Source: an uncultured Lachnospiraceae bacterium
GTDB taxonomy: Bacteria; Bacillota; Clostridia; Lachnospirales; Lachnospiraceae
Assembly (NCBI GenBank): GCA_947589055.1
Contig: CANPZL010000016.1
Location: 1-44,430, forward strand
Direction: 5' to 3'
DNA: 44,430 nucleotides
How positions within the stretch are numbered: the first letter of the stretch is position 1; every line of letters starts with the position of its first letter. The notes below the pieces were generated by a model that ran no database searches, was not told where the DNA came from, and saw only the letters and a program-made list of their open reading frames with translations. The translations under genes were made by a program, and so were the position numbers. Positions 35,276 to 43,551 of the stretch are shown here, piece by piece.

Positions 35276-35638
35276 ATGAAAAAAAGTGTGAAAATCGTAG
35301 TATGTATGTTAGTTGTTGTGGCAATAGCAGGTATAGCAATACCTGCAAAGGCAGAGTCTTGGAATATAGATTATGCTAAAGGAGCTCCTTCCTCTGTAAG
35401 TAATCAATATGTGTATAAAGCATATGAAGGACATGATACTAGTCATATGTTTGTAGCTTGTACTAGCTTATCAGAGGGAAAAGTTGAATTGATAACAAGC
35501 GGCTTTTCGCCAAATGTTACTGCTATGTTTACTAAACCCGGTTCTGTTACATTGTCAGATCCAAGCCCGATTCGTATCACAATAGAATTATGGGCACGTT
35601 CGGACAGGGTTATTGCCAGTGGTTATATATTATGGTGA
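35276..35638 (+). CDS. Small Sec-secreted protein, cassette B (unknown family)
   Basis: A 120-residue protein with a signal peptide (MKKSVK, hydrophobic core, AKA before a predicted cleavage after residue 26). The mature ~94 residues start ESWNIDY and look beta-rich, with one cysteine (Cys62) in an ACTS motif that aligns with CTS of the cassette A protein. The C-terminal strand IRITIELWARSDR aligns with YITFTVRFYHTANG. Overall identity is low. It heads a five-gene unit like that of cassette A. Start after AGGAGGG. Function is unknown; a secreted effector is an inference. Confidence 0.75.
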   Translation: MKKSVKIVVCMLVVVAIAGIAIPAKAESWNIDYAKGAPSSVSNQYVYKAYEGHDTSHMFVACTSLSEGKVELITSGFSPNVTAMFTKPGSVTLSDPSPIRITIELWARSDRVIASGYILW

Positions 35639-35690
35639 TCTAACCGTATGAAATGATATGTTTTTGTATTTAGTATGGAGGTATGTGTCA

Positions 35691-37049
35691 ATGTGCAGAC
35701 AGAAGGCGAAAACGATTCCCATAATAGCTTTCTTGATCCTTACTTTAACAGGATGTGGAAGTCAGAATACGAATCCGGATTTGGTCAGCATAAAAGATGC
35801 CCAAAATCGTTTTGACAAAGAAGCAGAAGAGCTAAGGAACCGTGCGTTTGACAACATCAGTTTTAAAGAAGCATATTTTTCTTTTCCGGATGTATCTAAG
35901 ATCTATAACTTAGAATATGAAGAACTTGTGACGGATATAAGTTATTCACCAGACGAAGCATATGCGATCACATGCGATCTGACGGATGCCTTTTTTCCCG
36001 GCAGGTATGATGCGGAAGAAAAGGCAGATGTGATTCGTCTGATTGATGCAGGAGCGGCAAATTTCGATGAAACCCGAGACGATCCTTTGAGCTTGCTATA
36101 CGCAGTCGATTTGTCTTATTATCCCACATTAGAACAGTATAAGGAAAAAAATCTTTCTCCAACCTATAATCACTCATGTCTCGAAATTGCTAACCAAGAC
36201 TGTTATCTTGAGGTTTTTAATGGTGTAGTACGTGGTTACGATCAGGGAGATTTGCCAAAACGCTGTGACTACGATCGCAGCTATAACCATTTTCAGATAC
36301 TCAAGGCTTATCCAATCGTTTATCGGACCACTGATCTGGAGAGTGATCGAACCTATCATCTGGAAAGTGGGGATATTACTATTGCTGAGGCTGTGCGTTC
36401 GGCAAATGAATGCTTATCGGAGATGAAGCTGTCTAATGTTCGGGATATGCCCTTTGTGCCGAAGGTTCAAAGTGTCAATGTTCTTGACATGGGAAATGGC
36501 TGTTTTGTTTTCTGTTTTAAACTTGCAGCCGAGTATAAGAAGATGGAATTTCATACTGTTGAAATGGATGCCGAGGATGGTGCGGTAGATTTTGTGATCG
36601 ATCAAACGAATATCCTTGATTTTCATGGTGAAGCTGTCATGTATCAGGCTGATTCGATTACAAGGTATCAGCTGTTTCCTGCTTTTGTTCATTCCGATGT
36701 CAGGGAAACAGATTCCTATACTGCTGTGTTACCGCTGGAGAAAGCGGCGGAGATTACTTCTGATTATCTGACAGACGGTATGAGTTTTGAGGCATTAAGC
36801 GTTCGGGCGGGATATAAGTCTATTATAGAGAATCCTGATTTATCCGGACAGCAAACGGATGAGGAAGATGCTCCACAGTTAGTTACGATCCGGCCATGCT
36901 GGCAGTTCCTTTTGCAACCGACTACGGAACCGTCAAACCAGCTCTATTATGTTTATGTGGATATGATTACGGGAGAGGTTTATACGACTATTCAGAATAT
37001 GAATTCGGATGTGGGATATAGTGGTTGTGAGAACGATGAAGGTAATTAA
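35691..37049 (+). CDS. Lipoprotein of cassette B, PepSY-like C-terminus
   Basis: A 452-residue predicted lipoprotein with lipobox LTGC. I chose the ATG at 35691, nine bases after GGAGG; a longer frame from 35658 would bury the signal peptide. The mature part is acidic and Tyr-rich. The C-terminus RPCWQFLL followed by YVYVDMITGEVY matches the cassette A lipoprotein. It overlaps the next gene by 14 bases. Probable role as in cassette A; not known. Confidence 0.75.
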   Translation: MCRQKAKTIPIIAFLILTLTGCGSQNTNPDLVSIKDAQNRFDKEAEELRNRAFDNISFKEAYFSFPDVSKIYNLEYEELVTDISYSPDEAYAITCDLTDAFFPGRYDAEEKADVIRLIDAGAANFDETRDDPLSLLYAVDLSYYPTLEQYKEKNLSPTYNHSCLEIANQDCYLEVFNGVVRGYDQGDLPKRCDYDRSYNHFQILKAYPIVYRTTDLESDRTYHLESGDITIAEAVRSANECLSEMKLSNVRDMPFVPKVQSVNVLDMGNGCFVFCFKLAAEYKKMEFHTVEMDAEDGAVDFVIDQTNILDFHGEAVMYQADSITRYQLFPAFVHSDVRETDSYTAVLPLEKAAEITSDYLTDGMSFEALSVRAGYKSIIENPDLSGQQTDEEDAPQLVTIRPCWQFLLQPTTEPSNQLYYVYVDMITGEVYTTIQNMNSDVGYSGCENDEGN

Positions 37050-37878
37050 ATTTGATAGCAGCAGAACAATGTTTAACTTTGCTTTTATTGTGGCGATTTT
37101 TGTAACGTTTCTGCTTTGTTTTACAGAAGATATATATATTGATACTTCAACCATGCGTGTATATTCCGTTTGGGAATCGATGTTTCAATTTAACCGTACC
37201 TTTATGGAAAGCAATTCTTCCTTTTGTTCCCTTTTAGTCTTTGAAAAAACACTTTCTGGATATTCGGCAATGTTTTTGCCGATTTTGGCATCATTTCCTT
37301 TTGTATATTCGCAAAGCTGTGAAAGAAACAGTGGAAATATTCGTTATACAATTTTTCGCACAAACAAATATTTATACTATGGTTCCAAATTTTTTTGCGC
37401 TGTAATAAGCGGCGGGCTTTGTATCATGCTTGGAGTTATGTTGTTTGGAATTTTTGCTTTTTTTGTCTTCCCAAGTCCTAATGAAAGCCTTTCATTTGAT
37501 ATGGCAATGTACATACCGGATGGTATTGGAATAGCGATTATGAAAAAGCTGTTTTCAGCATTTATTTATGGCTGTGCAAATACGCTAATCGCATTTTTTT
37601 TAACTTCATTTTGTCGTAATCGCTACATTGTTCTTTGTATTCCGTTTCTAATACGGTTTATACAAGATACAGCCATAAGAAAGATAACAATGAATATTTA
37701 CAACTCTGATATACTTCAGAAAATTTATCCGTTTCAAAGCTATGCGGTATCACAGATTCCATATTTAGAAGCAGGGAAAAAACTTTATTCAACACTTACC
37801 TTTATGTTGATTTATATGGCACTTATGCTTATAGGTTATATTCTGATTATGGAATGTCGTACGGATAAGGGAGAGTGA
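37036..37878 (+). CDS. ABC transporter permease 1, cassette B
   Basis: A 280-residue membrane protein with about six transmembrane segments: a first one near residues 12-28, a long external loop, then the rest. I chose the ATG at 37036, which overlaps the lipoprotein end as in cassette A. Little sequence identity to its counterpart, but the same order and topology. Base use is more AT-rich than in cassette A. Confidence 0.75.
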   Translation: MKVIKFDSSRTMFNFAFIVAIFVTFLLCFTEDIYIDTSTMRVYSVWESMFQFNRTFMESNSSFCSLLVFEKTLSGYSAMFLPILASFPFVYSQSCERNSGNIRYTIFRTNKYLYYGSKFFCAVISGGLCIMLGVMLFGIFAFFVFPSPNESLSFDMAMYIPDGIGIAIMKKLFSAFIYGCANTLIAFFLTSFCRNRYIVLCIPFLIRFIQDTAIRKITMNIYNSDILQKIYPFQSYAVSQIPYLEAGKKLYSTLTFMLIYMALMLIGYILIMECRTDKGE

Positions 37879-37881
37879 GCA

Positions 37882-38757
37882 ATGAATCGATTTGATTATA
37901 AAAATATACTTTCCTGTGCACGGACAGGATTTTTGTATTGGCTACTGAATGAGAGAATGATCATACTTTTATGTATTTGTATTTTTAACTATACTTGTGC
38001 TGTTGACCCTATTCTTGAAAATGCTAAACTGATGGGGGAACCAATCAATATTATGGAACCTTTTATTGCAATGTTGAATTCAGGTATGATTCTCTTAATC
38101 ATTCCATTAGGTTTTATAACGCTTATTTCCGATTTTCCGAGAATCGACAGCAGTACTATATTTTATATTTTTAGGATTGGGAAAAAGAACTGGTTATACG
38201 GACAGTTTTTACAAATGTTTATGATGATTATTTTTTATATATTTGTTATATTTCTGACATCTGTTACAGGTTCGATTACAAATAGCTTTTGGGGAAGCGA
38301 ATGGAGTCTTGTTGCTACTAACTTTTCTGTGGAATTTCCGGAACAAAAAGGTAATCTGGGGGTTTTACTGCTTCCCGAGAATCTGTATCATCAGATGGCA
38401 CTATCGGAGGCTCTCATCAAAAGTTTGTTATTTGTATTGGCGTATCTATTTTTTTTAGGAATACTTCTGCTTGCATTTACTATTGCCAAAAAGAAATCAG
38501 CCGGTATCATTATTTGCGGGCTTATCATTACTCTTGGTTGTGTTCTTTGTTCGATTCATACAAAACTGATGTGGTTATTTCCAATGGCACACTCCGTCGT
38601 TTGGCTACACTATACGGAATTTACGAGAAAACCGGTGTTCCCGATTATATATTCTGTAATTTATTTTGCAGTAGGAATCATAGTGACAATCATTTTTTGT
38701 AGAATTTGGCTGAAAAGGTTTGATTATGATACAATTTCCCAGGAGGTGCAATCCTAA
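37882..38757 (+). CDS. ABC transporter permease 2, cassette B
   Basis: A 291-residue membrane protein with about six transmembrane segments. The motif WLFPMAHSVVWLHY followed by a VFP strand matches cassette A permease 2. Its stop directly abuts the ATPase start. Confidence 0.75.
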   Translation: MNRFDYKNILSCARTGFLYWLLNERMIILLCICIFNYTCAVDPILENAKLMGEPINIMEPFIAMLNSGMILLIIPLGFITLISDFPRIDSSTIFYIFRIGKKNWLYGQFLQMFMMIIFYIFVIFLTSVTGSITNSFWGSEWSLVATNFSVEFPEQKGNLGVLLLPENLYHQMALSEALIKSLLFVLAYLFFLGILLLAFTIAKKKSAGIIICGLIITLGCVLCSIHTKLMWLFPMAHSVVWLHYTEFTRKPVFPIIYSVIYFAVGIIVTIIFCRIWLKRFDYDTISQEVQS

Positions 38758-39414
38758 ATGATAAAAGTCAACCATGTGTTTCTTACATTAAATAAAACTC
38801 CGATCTTAACCGACATCAATGTCAATTTTGAACGTGGAAAGATTCACGGCCTGATTGGTAGAAATGGCAGCGGAAAAACCATGTTAATGAAATGTATATG
38901 TGGATTTGTAAGTCCAACAAAGGGCTGGATAACAGTTGACGGAAAACGGATTGGAAAAGATTGTGACTTTCCTGATAGTACAGGTTTTATCATTGAATCT
39001 CCGGGATTTATCCCTTATTATTCCGGTTATAAGAATCTAAAGCAGCTCGCTGATCTACGTAAAAAAATTACTGCAGAAGATGTGCAAGAAGCGATGCGTG
39101 CAGTTGGGCTTGACCCTAATTTAAAACGCCATGTCCGGAAATATTCGCTGGGAATGAAACAGCGACTGGGACTGGCACAGGCAATCATGGAGGATCCAGA
39201 ACTGTTGATTCTTGACGAACCTATGAATGGCCTGGATAATGATGGGGTTAAGGATATGCGGAAATATCTGCTCACCTTAAAAGAAAACAATAAAACGATC
39301 ATAATCGCATCTCATTCGGCAGAAGATATAGATGTGCTTTGCGATACGGTATGCGAAATGAATAAGGGAACTTTACATCAGGTTCGGCCATATATCTCAG
39401 AATCGACGATATAA
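38758..39414 (+). CDS. ABC transporter ATP-binding protein, cassette B
   Basis: A 218-residue ATPase closely related to the one at 4529: residues 27-51, including Walker A GRNGSGKT, are identical. Signature SLGMKQRLG, Walker B LLILDEP and switch IASHS are intact. Start after AGGAGGTG. The 3' end overlaps the convergent lexA gene by 18 bases, so there is no room for a separate terminator. Confidence 0.9.
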   Translation: MIKVNHVFLTLNKTPILTDINVNFERGKIHGLIGRNGSGKTMLMKCICGFVSPTKGWITVDGKRIGKDCDFPDSTGFIIESPGFIPYYSGYKNLKQLADLRKKITAEDVQEAMRAVGLDPNLKRHVRKYSLGMKQRLGLAQAIMEDPELLILDEPMNGLDNDGVKDMRKYLLTLKENNKTIIIASHSAEDIDVLCDTVCEMNKGTLHQVRPYISESTI

Positions 39415-40011
39415 ACCGATGACTCTTCCCATAATCCTACAATCCGGAACAAGGATTGGCTCCATCGAATCATTTTCCGGCTGAAGACGAATATAGCTCT
39501 TTTCTTTATAAAAAGTCTTAACAGTGGCAGAATCTTCAATCAAAGCAACTACAATCTCACCATTTCTTGCAACGGCAGTCTGTTCCACGACTACCATATC
39601 GCCATCGAATATTCCGGCATTGATCATACTATCGCCCTTCACGGTAAGCATAAAGGTCTGAGCATTATTGACATACTCCGGTGGGAGAGGAAAGTACCCG
39701 TTAATGTTATCATCAGCCAAAAGAGGCTGTCCGGCGGCGACCTTTCCTAGAATCGGTACGTTTACCAGTTCCCGTCGGGTTAAGTTAAAGGTGTCGTCAA
39801 CGATTTCAATGGCTCTGGGCTTGGTGGGGTCCCTGCGGATATAACCTTTCTCCTCCAGAGTTTCCAAGTGCGAATGAACCGATGAGGTTGATTTTAAACC
39901 TACAGCAGCACAGATTTCCCGCACAGAAGGGGGATACCCCTTAGATAAAATCTGATCCTTCATATATTGTAAAATCTGCATCTGTTTCTCCGTGATTTTC
40001 CCCTGACCCAT
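39397..40011 (-). CDS. lexA: LexA repressor
   Basis: LexA represses SOS genes and self-cleaves when RecA is activated. The 204 residues have an N-terminal winged helix ([20 protein letters not shown]), the cleavage site Ala93-Gly94 (KVAAGQP), and the catalytic Ser128 (GDSM) and Lys165 (ATVKTF). The start follows AGGAGG. Divergent from a LysM gene across a 251-base region with candidate LexA boxes, so it is likely to be autoregulated. Confidence 0.97.
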   Translation of the reverse strand: MGQGKITEKQMQILQYMKDQILSKGYPPSVREICAAVGLKSTSSVHSHLETLEEKGYIRRDPTKPRAIEIVDDTFNLTRRELVNVPILGKVAAGQPLLADDNINGYFPLPPEYVNNAQTFMLTVKGDSMINAGIFDGDMVVVEQTAVARNGEIVVALIEDSATVKTFYKEKSYIRLQPENDSMEPILVPDCRIMGRVIGLYRRF

Positions 40012-40140
40012 ATGAAATCCTCCTATTTTAGTAAACCTTTCTAAAGTAACTCCATTGAAACTTAAAGTAACCCAGTAACCCGTTCAAAAGCAACTATTCT
40101 AACCAGATAATCCCATTATATCACAGCATAATCAATAATG

Positions 40141-40154
40141 CAAACAAATGTTCT
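40141..40154. promoter_or_regulatory. Candidate LexA box 1
   Basis: CAAACAAATGTTCT matches the Gram-positive SOS consensus CGAACRNRYGTTYG with two changes. It is the nearest box to lexA. Confidence 0.6.
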
Positions 40155-40174
40155 TGTATAATCCGTATTTTTAT

Positions 40175-40188
40175 CGAACATTTATTCG
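40175..40188. promoter_or_regulatory. Candidate LexA box 2
   Basis: CGAACATTTATTCG matches the SOS consensus in both half-sites, with one change in each half of the core. Confidence 0.65.
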
Positions 40189-40197
40189 ATTTTATGC

Positions 40198-40226
40198 TTG
40201 ACATACAAACATTCGTTCGATATAAT
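40198..40226 (+). promoter_or_regulatory. Consensus promoter of the LysM gene
   Basis: TTGACA (40198-40203) and TATAAT (40221-40226) with a 17-base spacer. A LexA box fills most of that spacer, so the repressor would block RNA polymerase directly. Confidence 0.92.
40206..40219. promoter_or_regulatory. Candidate LexA box 3, inside the promoter spacer
   Basis: CAAACATTCGTTCG matches the SOS consensus with two changes and lies between the -35 and -10 hexamers of the LysM promoter. Confidence 0.75.
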
Positions 40227-40230
40227 TAAG

Positions 40231-40244
40231 AAAACAAACGTTCG
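40231..40244. promoter_or_regulatory. Candidate LexA box 4
   Basis: AAAACAAACGTTCG matches the SOS consensus with two to three changes and lies just downstream of the -10, at the transcription start region. Confidence 0.55.
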
Positions 40245-40262
40245 ATTATAGGAGGGTTGCAT

Positions 40263-40706
40263 ATGATTCAAAATAGAATGCAGGCAAGCAATGCTAAGAT
40301 AGATATTGGATTCATCGGATTTCGGAATGTAAAGCGGATACTGGAGCAAGCAGGAAATGATTTAGCAAATACAATGATTCATCATCCCAAACGTGTCCTG
40401 TATACAGGAATTGTTGGTTTGATTTTTACGTTGTACTGTACGTTCTTGCTGCGTCCATCAAATCTGTATGCACAGTCTTCATTAGAAAATCATAAGTATT
40501 ATACATCGATTGAAATCGAAAGTGGTGATACATTATGGAGTATTGCAGAGCAGTTTCGGACAGCGGAATATATATCCGTTCAGGACTACATAAAGGAAGT
40601 AAAAGAGATCAACGGTCTATCAGGGGATTCGATCACGAGCGGGTGTTACCTGATAATCCCATATTATGCTGATGAACCGCTGGAAAATAAAACGATGGTA
40701 AATTAA
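40263..40706 (+). CDS. YneA-like SOS membrane protein with LysM domain
   Basis: A 147-residue protein with a cytosolic N-terminus of about 55 residues, one transmembrane segment (about 57-75), and an external LysM domain (IEIESGDTLWSIAEQF, then NGLSGDSITSGCYLIIPY). LysM binds peptidoglycan. The layout and the position opposite lexA match YneA, which delays division during the SOS response; the N-terminal cytosolic part is longer than in B. subtilis YneA. The ATG at 40263 follows GGAGGG; a TTG six bases upstream is less likely. Confidence 0.85.
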   Translation: MIQNRMQASNAKIDIGFIGFRNVKRILEQAGNDLANTMIHHPKRVLYTGIVGLIFTLYCTFLLRPSNLYAQSSLENHKYYTSIEIESGDTLWSIAEQFRTAEYISVQDYIKEVKEINGLSGDSITSGCYLIIPYYADEPLENKTMVN

Positions 40707-40715
40707 AATCTTTCT

Positions 40716-41426
40716 TTACCATCCATCGATACCTGCACCAAGTATTGCAGAAAATATCCGTTCTTTGACGTCAGGTACGATTTCCCTTATGGTAGCGAGT
40801 AATTCTTTAGCCTCTTGACGTTTTGTTATACCATCTGCCGGGCAGGGATTTTTTAACACTGGAAGCATCTGTTCTTGGGCAAAGGAGCGAATTTCTCCTT
40901 CATATGTGTAGATTAAAGGGCGAATCAAGGTAAGTCCTGCCCGTTCTAATTGTGTCACAGGGGAAAAGGTATGGATTCTGCCCTCATAAAGAAGAGACAT
41001 TAGAAAGCTTTCCAAAACATCATCCTTATGGTGAGCATAAGCAATTTTATTACAACCGTATTTTTTCGCTGCTTCGTTAAAGGCACCTTTTCGCAAGCGG
41101 CTGCATAAGGAACAAGGGTGTAATTCCTTTTTATGTTCAAATACGATACTGCCGATCTGTGTATGTTCTACCTGATATTCGATTCCCAGCATATTAGAAA
41201 ATTGAGAGAGAAGAGAAGTATCATATCCCGAAAACCCTAAATCCACTGTAATGCCAATGATTTCAAAGGAGTTTGGATAAAAATCCCGCAGTTTACTCAA
41301 AGCATATAGTAAGGTAAGGCTGTCTTTTCCGCCGGATATGCCAATGGCAATACGATCACCGGTATGGATCATGGAATAATCATCAATAGCTTTTCTGGTA
41401 TGGGTTAATAATTTTTGTAATTTCAT
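40716..41426 (-). CDS. TtcA-family tRNA thiolation-like PP-loop ATPase
   Basis: A 236-residue protein with the PP-loop motif GISGGKDSLTLL (SGGKDS, residues about 30-35) and CSLCSRLRKG (Cys pair for an Fe-S cluster), plus YAHHKDDVLESFLM. It resembles TtcA, which makes 2-thiocytidine in tRNA, but is shorter than the E. coli enzyme. It is nine bases from the convergent LysM gene stop, and 17 bases after the recombinase gene, so it is probably co-transcribed with the recombinase. Confidence 0.85.
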   Translation of the reverse strand: MKLQKLLTHTRKAIDDYSMIHTGDRIAIGISGGKDSLTLLYALSKLRDFYPNSFEIIGITVDLGFSGYDTSLLSQFSNMLGIEYQVEHTQIGSIVFEHKKELHPCSLCSRLRKGAFNEAAKKYGCNKIAYAHHKDDVLESFLMSLLYEGRIHTFSPVTQLERAGLTLIRPLIYTYEGEIRSFAQEQMLPVLKNPCPADGITKRQEAKELLATIREIVPDVKERIFSAILGAGIDGW

Positions 41427-41443
41427 AATTTATATCATCTCTT

Positions 41444-42541
41444 TTATTCTTCATTGAATTCCGGCCTTTTTTGTGCGTCTTTTCGGAGTGATACAGCATT
41501 TGCCGCCTTTTGTTTATGTTCATCCTCAATCGCCGCATAATAATCAATCGTAGTATTTATATTTTCATGACCTAACACATCTGCAACCAGTCGAATATCG
41601 CCGGTTTCCCGATATAAAGCTGTTCCATATGTACTTCGCAGCTTATGCGGTGTGATTTTTTTGTTTGGAACTGCAATTTGGCCATATTTTTTAACCAGAC
41701 GTTCAATGGCATCAACACTCATACGATTTCCTTTTGCTGAAATGAAAAGTGCTTTTTCATGACCTTCAGCAATCGTAATTTGCTTTCGTTCTCCCTGTAT
41801 ATAATCTTGTAATACCTGATTTACTTCTTGTCCAAAGTATATAATGTCCTGACCGCCGCCTTTCCGGACGATTGTAAGGGAATTTACCTTAAAATCCACG
41901 TCCGTAATATCTAATCCAACACATTCCGATACACGGATACCTGTTCCCAGCATAAGCGTTAATATGGCTAAATCCCGTTGTCTGGTTCGATCGCAAAGCT
42001 TCCTTTGGCGTTCGGACATACGACCGTTGCCTTTTTCAATCGTGTCTAAAATATCCTGAACTTCATAAGGATTCATACGAACAATATTTTTATCCTTTTT
42101 GATTCGTGGCATTTGAACCAATACCATAGGATTTTTGTCAAGATTTTCATGTTTTAAGTGATATTCATACAGACCACGCAGAGGCGCCATTTTACGTGCT
42201 ATGGAACGTTTACCGTTTTCATGGTTTTCTCCATCGGCCTTTATTGTACTAAATTCTAAATAATGCTGATATTCAGAAATATCCTGAGAGCTAAACCGGC
42301 TTAGATCCGATAAAGTAAATGTCTCGATTTCACGGTCTTTATAAATCGGATTAGCATTCTTGATATAACGAAAAAAAGTCAATAAATCATATGCATATGA
42401 AATACGGGTACTTACTTGGGTTGTCAAATCCTTGTCACGCAGATAATCCCTGACACATGGGGGCAGCTGTCGGAGCAGATCATGATATAATTCCTTTTGA
42501 TGACGATCTTTTGCTTTATAATGTTCAGAATCCTTTGCCAT
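41444..42541 (-). CDS. XerS-like tyrosine recombinase
   Basis: A 365-residue tyrosine recombinase with complete catalytic residues: Arg203 (GTGIRVSE), Lys227 (VRKGGG), His299 and Arg302 (TPHKLR), His325 (LGHENI), Tyr334. The N-terminal part (LPPCVRDYLRDKDLT, then ETFTLSDLSRF) resembles single-recombinase XerS/XerH-like proteins more than the 300-residue XerC or XerD. No phage or transposon genes are nearby, so a chromosome-resolving or regulatory role is likelier than an active island integrase. Confidence 0.87.
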   Translation of the reverse strand: MAKDSEHYKAKDRHQKELYHDLLRQLPPCVRDYLRDKDLTTQVSTRISYAYDLLTFFRYIKNANPIYKDREIETFTLSDLSRFSSQDISEYQHYLEFSTIKADGENHENGKRSIARKMAPLRGLYEYHLKHENLDKNPMVLVQMPRIKKDKNIVRMNPYEVQDILDTIEKGNGRMSERQRKLCDRTRQRDLAILTLMLGTGIRVSECVGLDITDVDFKVNSLTIVRKGGGQDIIYFGQEVNQVLQDYIQGERKQITIAEGHEKALFISAKGNRMSVDAIERLVKKYGQIAVPNKKITPHKLRSTYGTALYRETGDIRLVADVLGHENINTTIDYYAAIEDEHKQKAANAVSLRKDAQKRPEFNEE

Positions 42542-42582
42542 AGATGAAATTCCTTTCCCTAATAAAAGTTGTCCGATTTTAC

Positions 42583-42598
42583 CACGGATAAGTCCGTG
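42583..42598. repeat. Hairpin in the recombinase 5' leader
   Basis: CACGGA (42583-42588), a four-base loop and TCCGTG (42593-42598) form a perfect 6-bp stem between the recombinase promoter and its start codon. Confidence 0.5.
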
Positions 42599-42610
42599 TA
42601 TACTGGATTC

Positions 42611-42639
42611 ATTATACCATACTACTCCTTTTCTGTCTA
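42611..42639 (-). promoter_or_regulatory. Promoter of the recombinase gene
   Basis: On the minus strand, TAGACA (42634-42639) and TATAAT (42611-42616) are 17 bases apart, about 70 bases before the recombinase start. Confidence 0.78.
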
Positions 42640-42650
42640 TACTTCATGCG

Positions 42651-42705
42651 GAAAAACGTAGATTTATCCGCTAGATAGATTGCACTACTCTAGCGGAAGT
42701 TTTTC
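42651..42705. repeat. Compound inverted repeat upstream of the recombinase
   Basis: An inner perfect inverted repeat TCCGCTAGA (42667-42675) and TCTAGCGGA (42689-42697), with a 13-base centre, is flanked by an outer pair GAAAAAC (42651-42657) and GTTTTTC (42699-42705). The outer arms are unevenly spaced (9 bases on one side, 1 on the other). The whole sits just upstream of the recombinase promoter. It could be a recombination site, or a plus-strand terminator-like hairpin, though no plus-strand gene reaches it. The rest of the 353-base gap (42542-42894) holds the promoter, leader hairpin and a terminator. Confidence 0.6.
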
Positions 42706-42819
42706 TAAAATGGAGGTTGATGCAAGGTTTTTAGGGGTCTCATGTCCTTTATCACGGTACTTGATTTAAGAGTTTATTATGAGATTATGAGTATTTACAA
42801 GTATATGTGATGCGAACAT

Positions 42820-42855
42820 ACAAAAAGCCGGGCGGCAAAATCCCGGCTTTTATTT
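42820..42855. terminator. Terminator between the cytidylate-kinase-like gene and the recombinase
   Basis: AAAAGCCGGG and CCCGGCTTTT form a perfect 10-bp stem with a nine-base loop and T runs on both strands. It ends the minus-strand cytidylate-kinase-like transcript. Confidence 0.93.
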
Positions 42856-42894
42856 TAGTGATTTACATCTCATTCATTTAATTCATTTTTCTTG

Positions 42895-43509
42895 TTATAT
42901 ATGTTCCACAATATGTTTCATCAATGCTACAGTTCCGTCAATCCCTAATATACTGGTATCCAGACAAAAATGATAGCTGGTAGTAGCACCCCATTTTTTG
43001 GTTGTATAGTAATTATAATAGGAAGCACGTTGCTTATCCGTTTTTAATGCAAAATCCCTTGCTTTTTCTTTTGTCAACCCCATACGGGCGGCAGTTCGTT
43101 CTGCACGGGCTTCAATGGGAGCAAATAAGAAGAAATTCACCACATTCTTATAATCCGATAATGCATAGTCTGCACAGCGGCCAATCATGACACATGGACC
43201 TTCATCTGCAATCATTTTAATGGTATCAAATGCTGCAAGAAAAACCTTATGATTGATCGGCATATCAATGCCGTTCGTATTGATTCCCAGTGAATAGGGA
43301 TCCATTACAATAGAATAAATCAGGCTGCTGGTCGGCTTTTCATCGAATTTTTCAAATACTTCTTCACACATACCGCTTTCCTTTGCTGCACGCTTTAATA
43401 ATTCCTTGTCATAATAAGGGACATGAAGCTCCTTTGCAAGGGCGATTCCAACCTCTCTTCCTCCACTGCCACATTGTCGTCCGATTGTAATAATCGTATC
43501 TTTACCCAT
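42895..43509 (-). CDS. Cytidylate kinase-like protein
   Basis: A 204-residue protein of the cytidylate-kinase-like family. It begins GKDTIITIGRQCGSGGREVG; the nucleotide loop is GSGGRE and not GKS/T, which is normal for this family. VMIGRCADYAL and ARAERTAARMGL (lid-like) follow. These proteins are common in Clostridia; the true substrate is not established. Start after AAAGGAG on the minus strand, 42 bases after the membrane protein gene, probably the same transcript. Confidence 0.85.
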   Translation of the reverse strand: MGKDTIITIGRQCGSGGREVGIALAKELHVPYYDKELLKRAAKESGMCEEVFEKFDEKPTSSLIYSIVMDPYSLGINTNGIDMPINHKVFLAAFDTIKMIADEGPCVMIGRCADYALSDYKNVVNFFLFAPIEARAERTAARMGLTKEKARDFALKTDKQRASYYNYYTTKKWGATTSYHFCLDTSILGIDGTVALMKHIVEHI

Positions 43510-43551
43510 ACATATCGCTCCTTTCGATTTTCATTCATTTAATATCGTTTC

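Noticed and set aside
41444..42541. Integrase of a prophage or integrative element
   Set aside because: No phage, conjugation or relaxase genes and no tRNA attachment site are nearby; flanking genes are ordinary chromosomal genes.
42667..42705. Plain rho-independent terminator on the plus strand
   Set aside because: The hairpin plus T run fits in form, but no plus-strand gene within 1.9 kb upstream would need it; kept as an inverted repeat of unknown role.
42895..43509. Broken nucleotide-binding loop in the cytidylate-kinase-like protein
   Set aside because: The GSGGRE loop without GKS/T is the usual form in this family, so it is not a defect.
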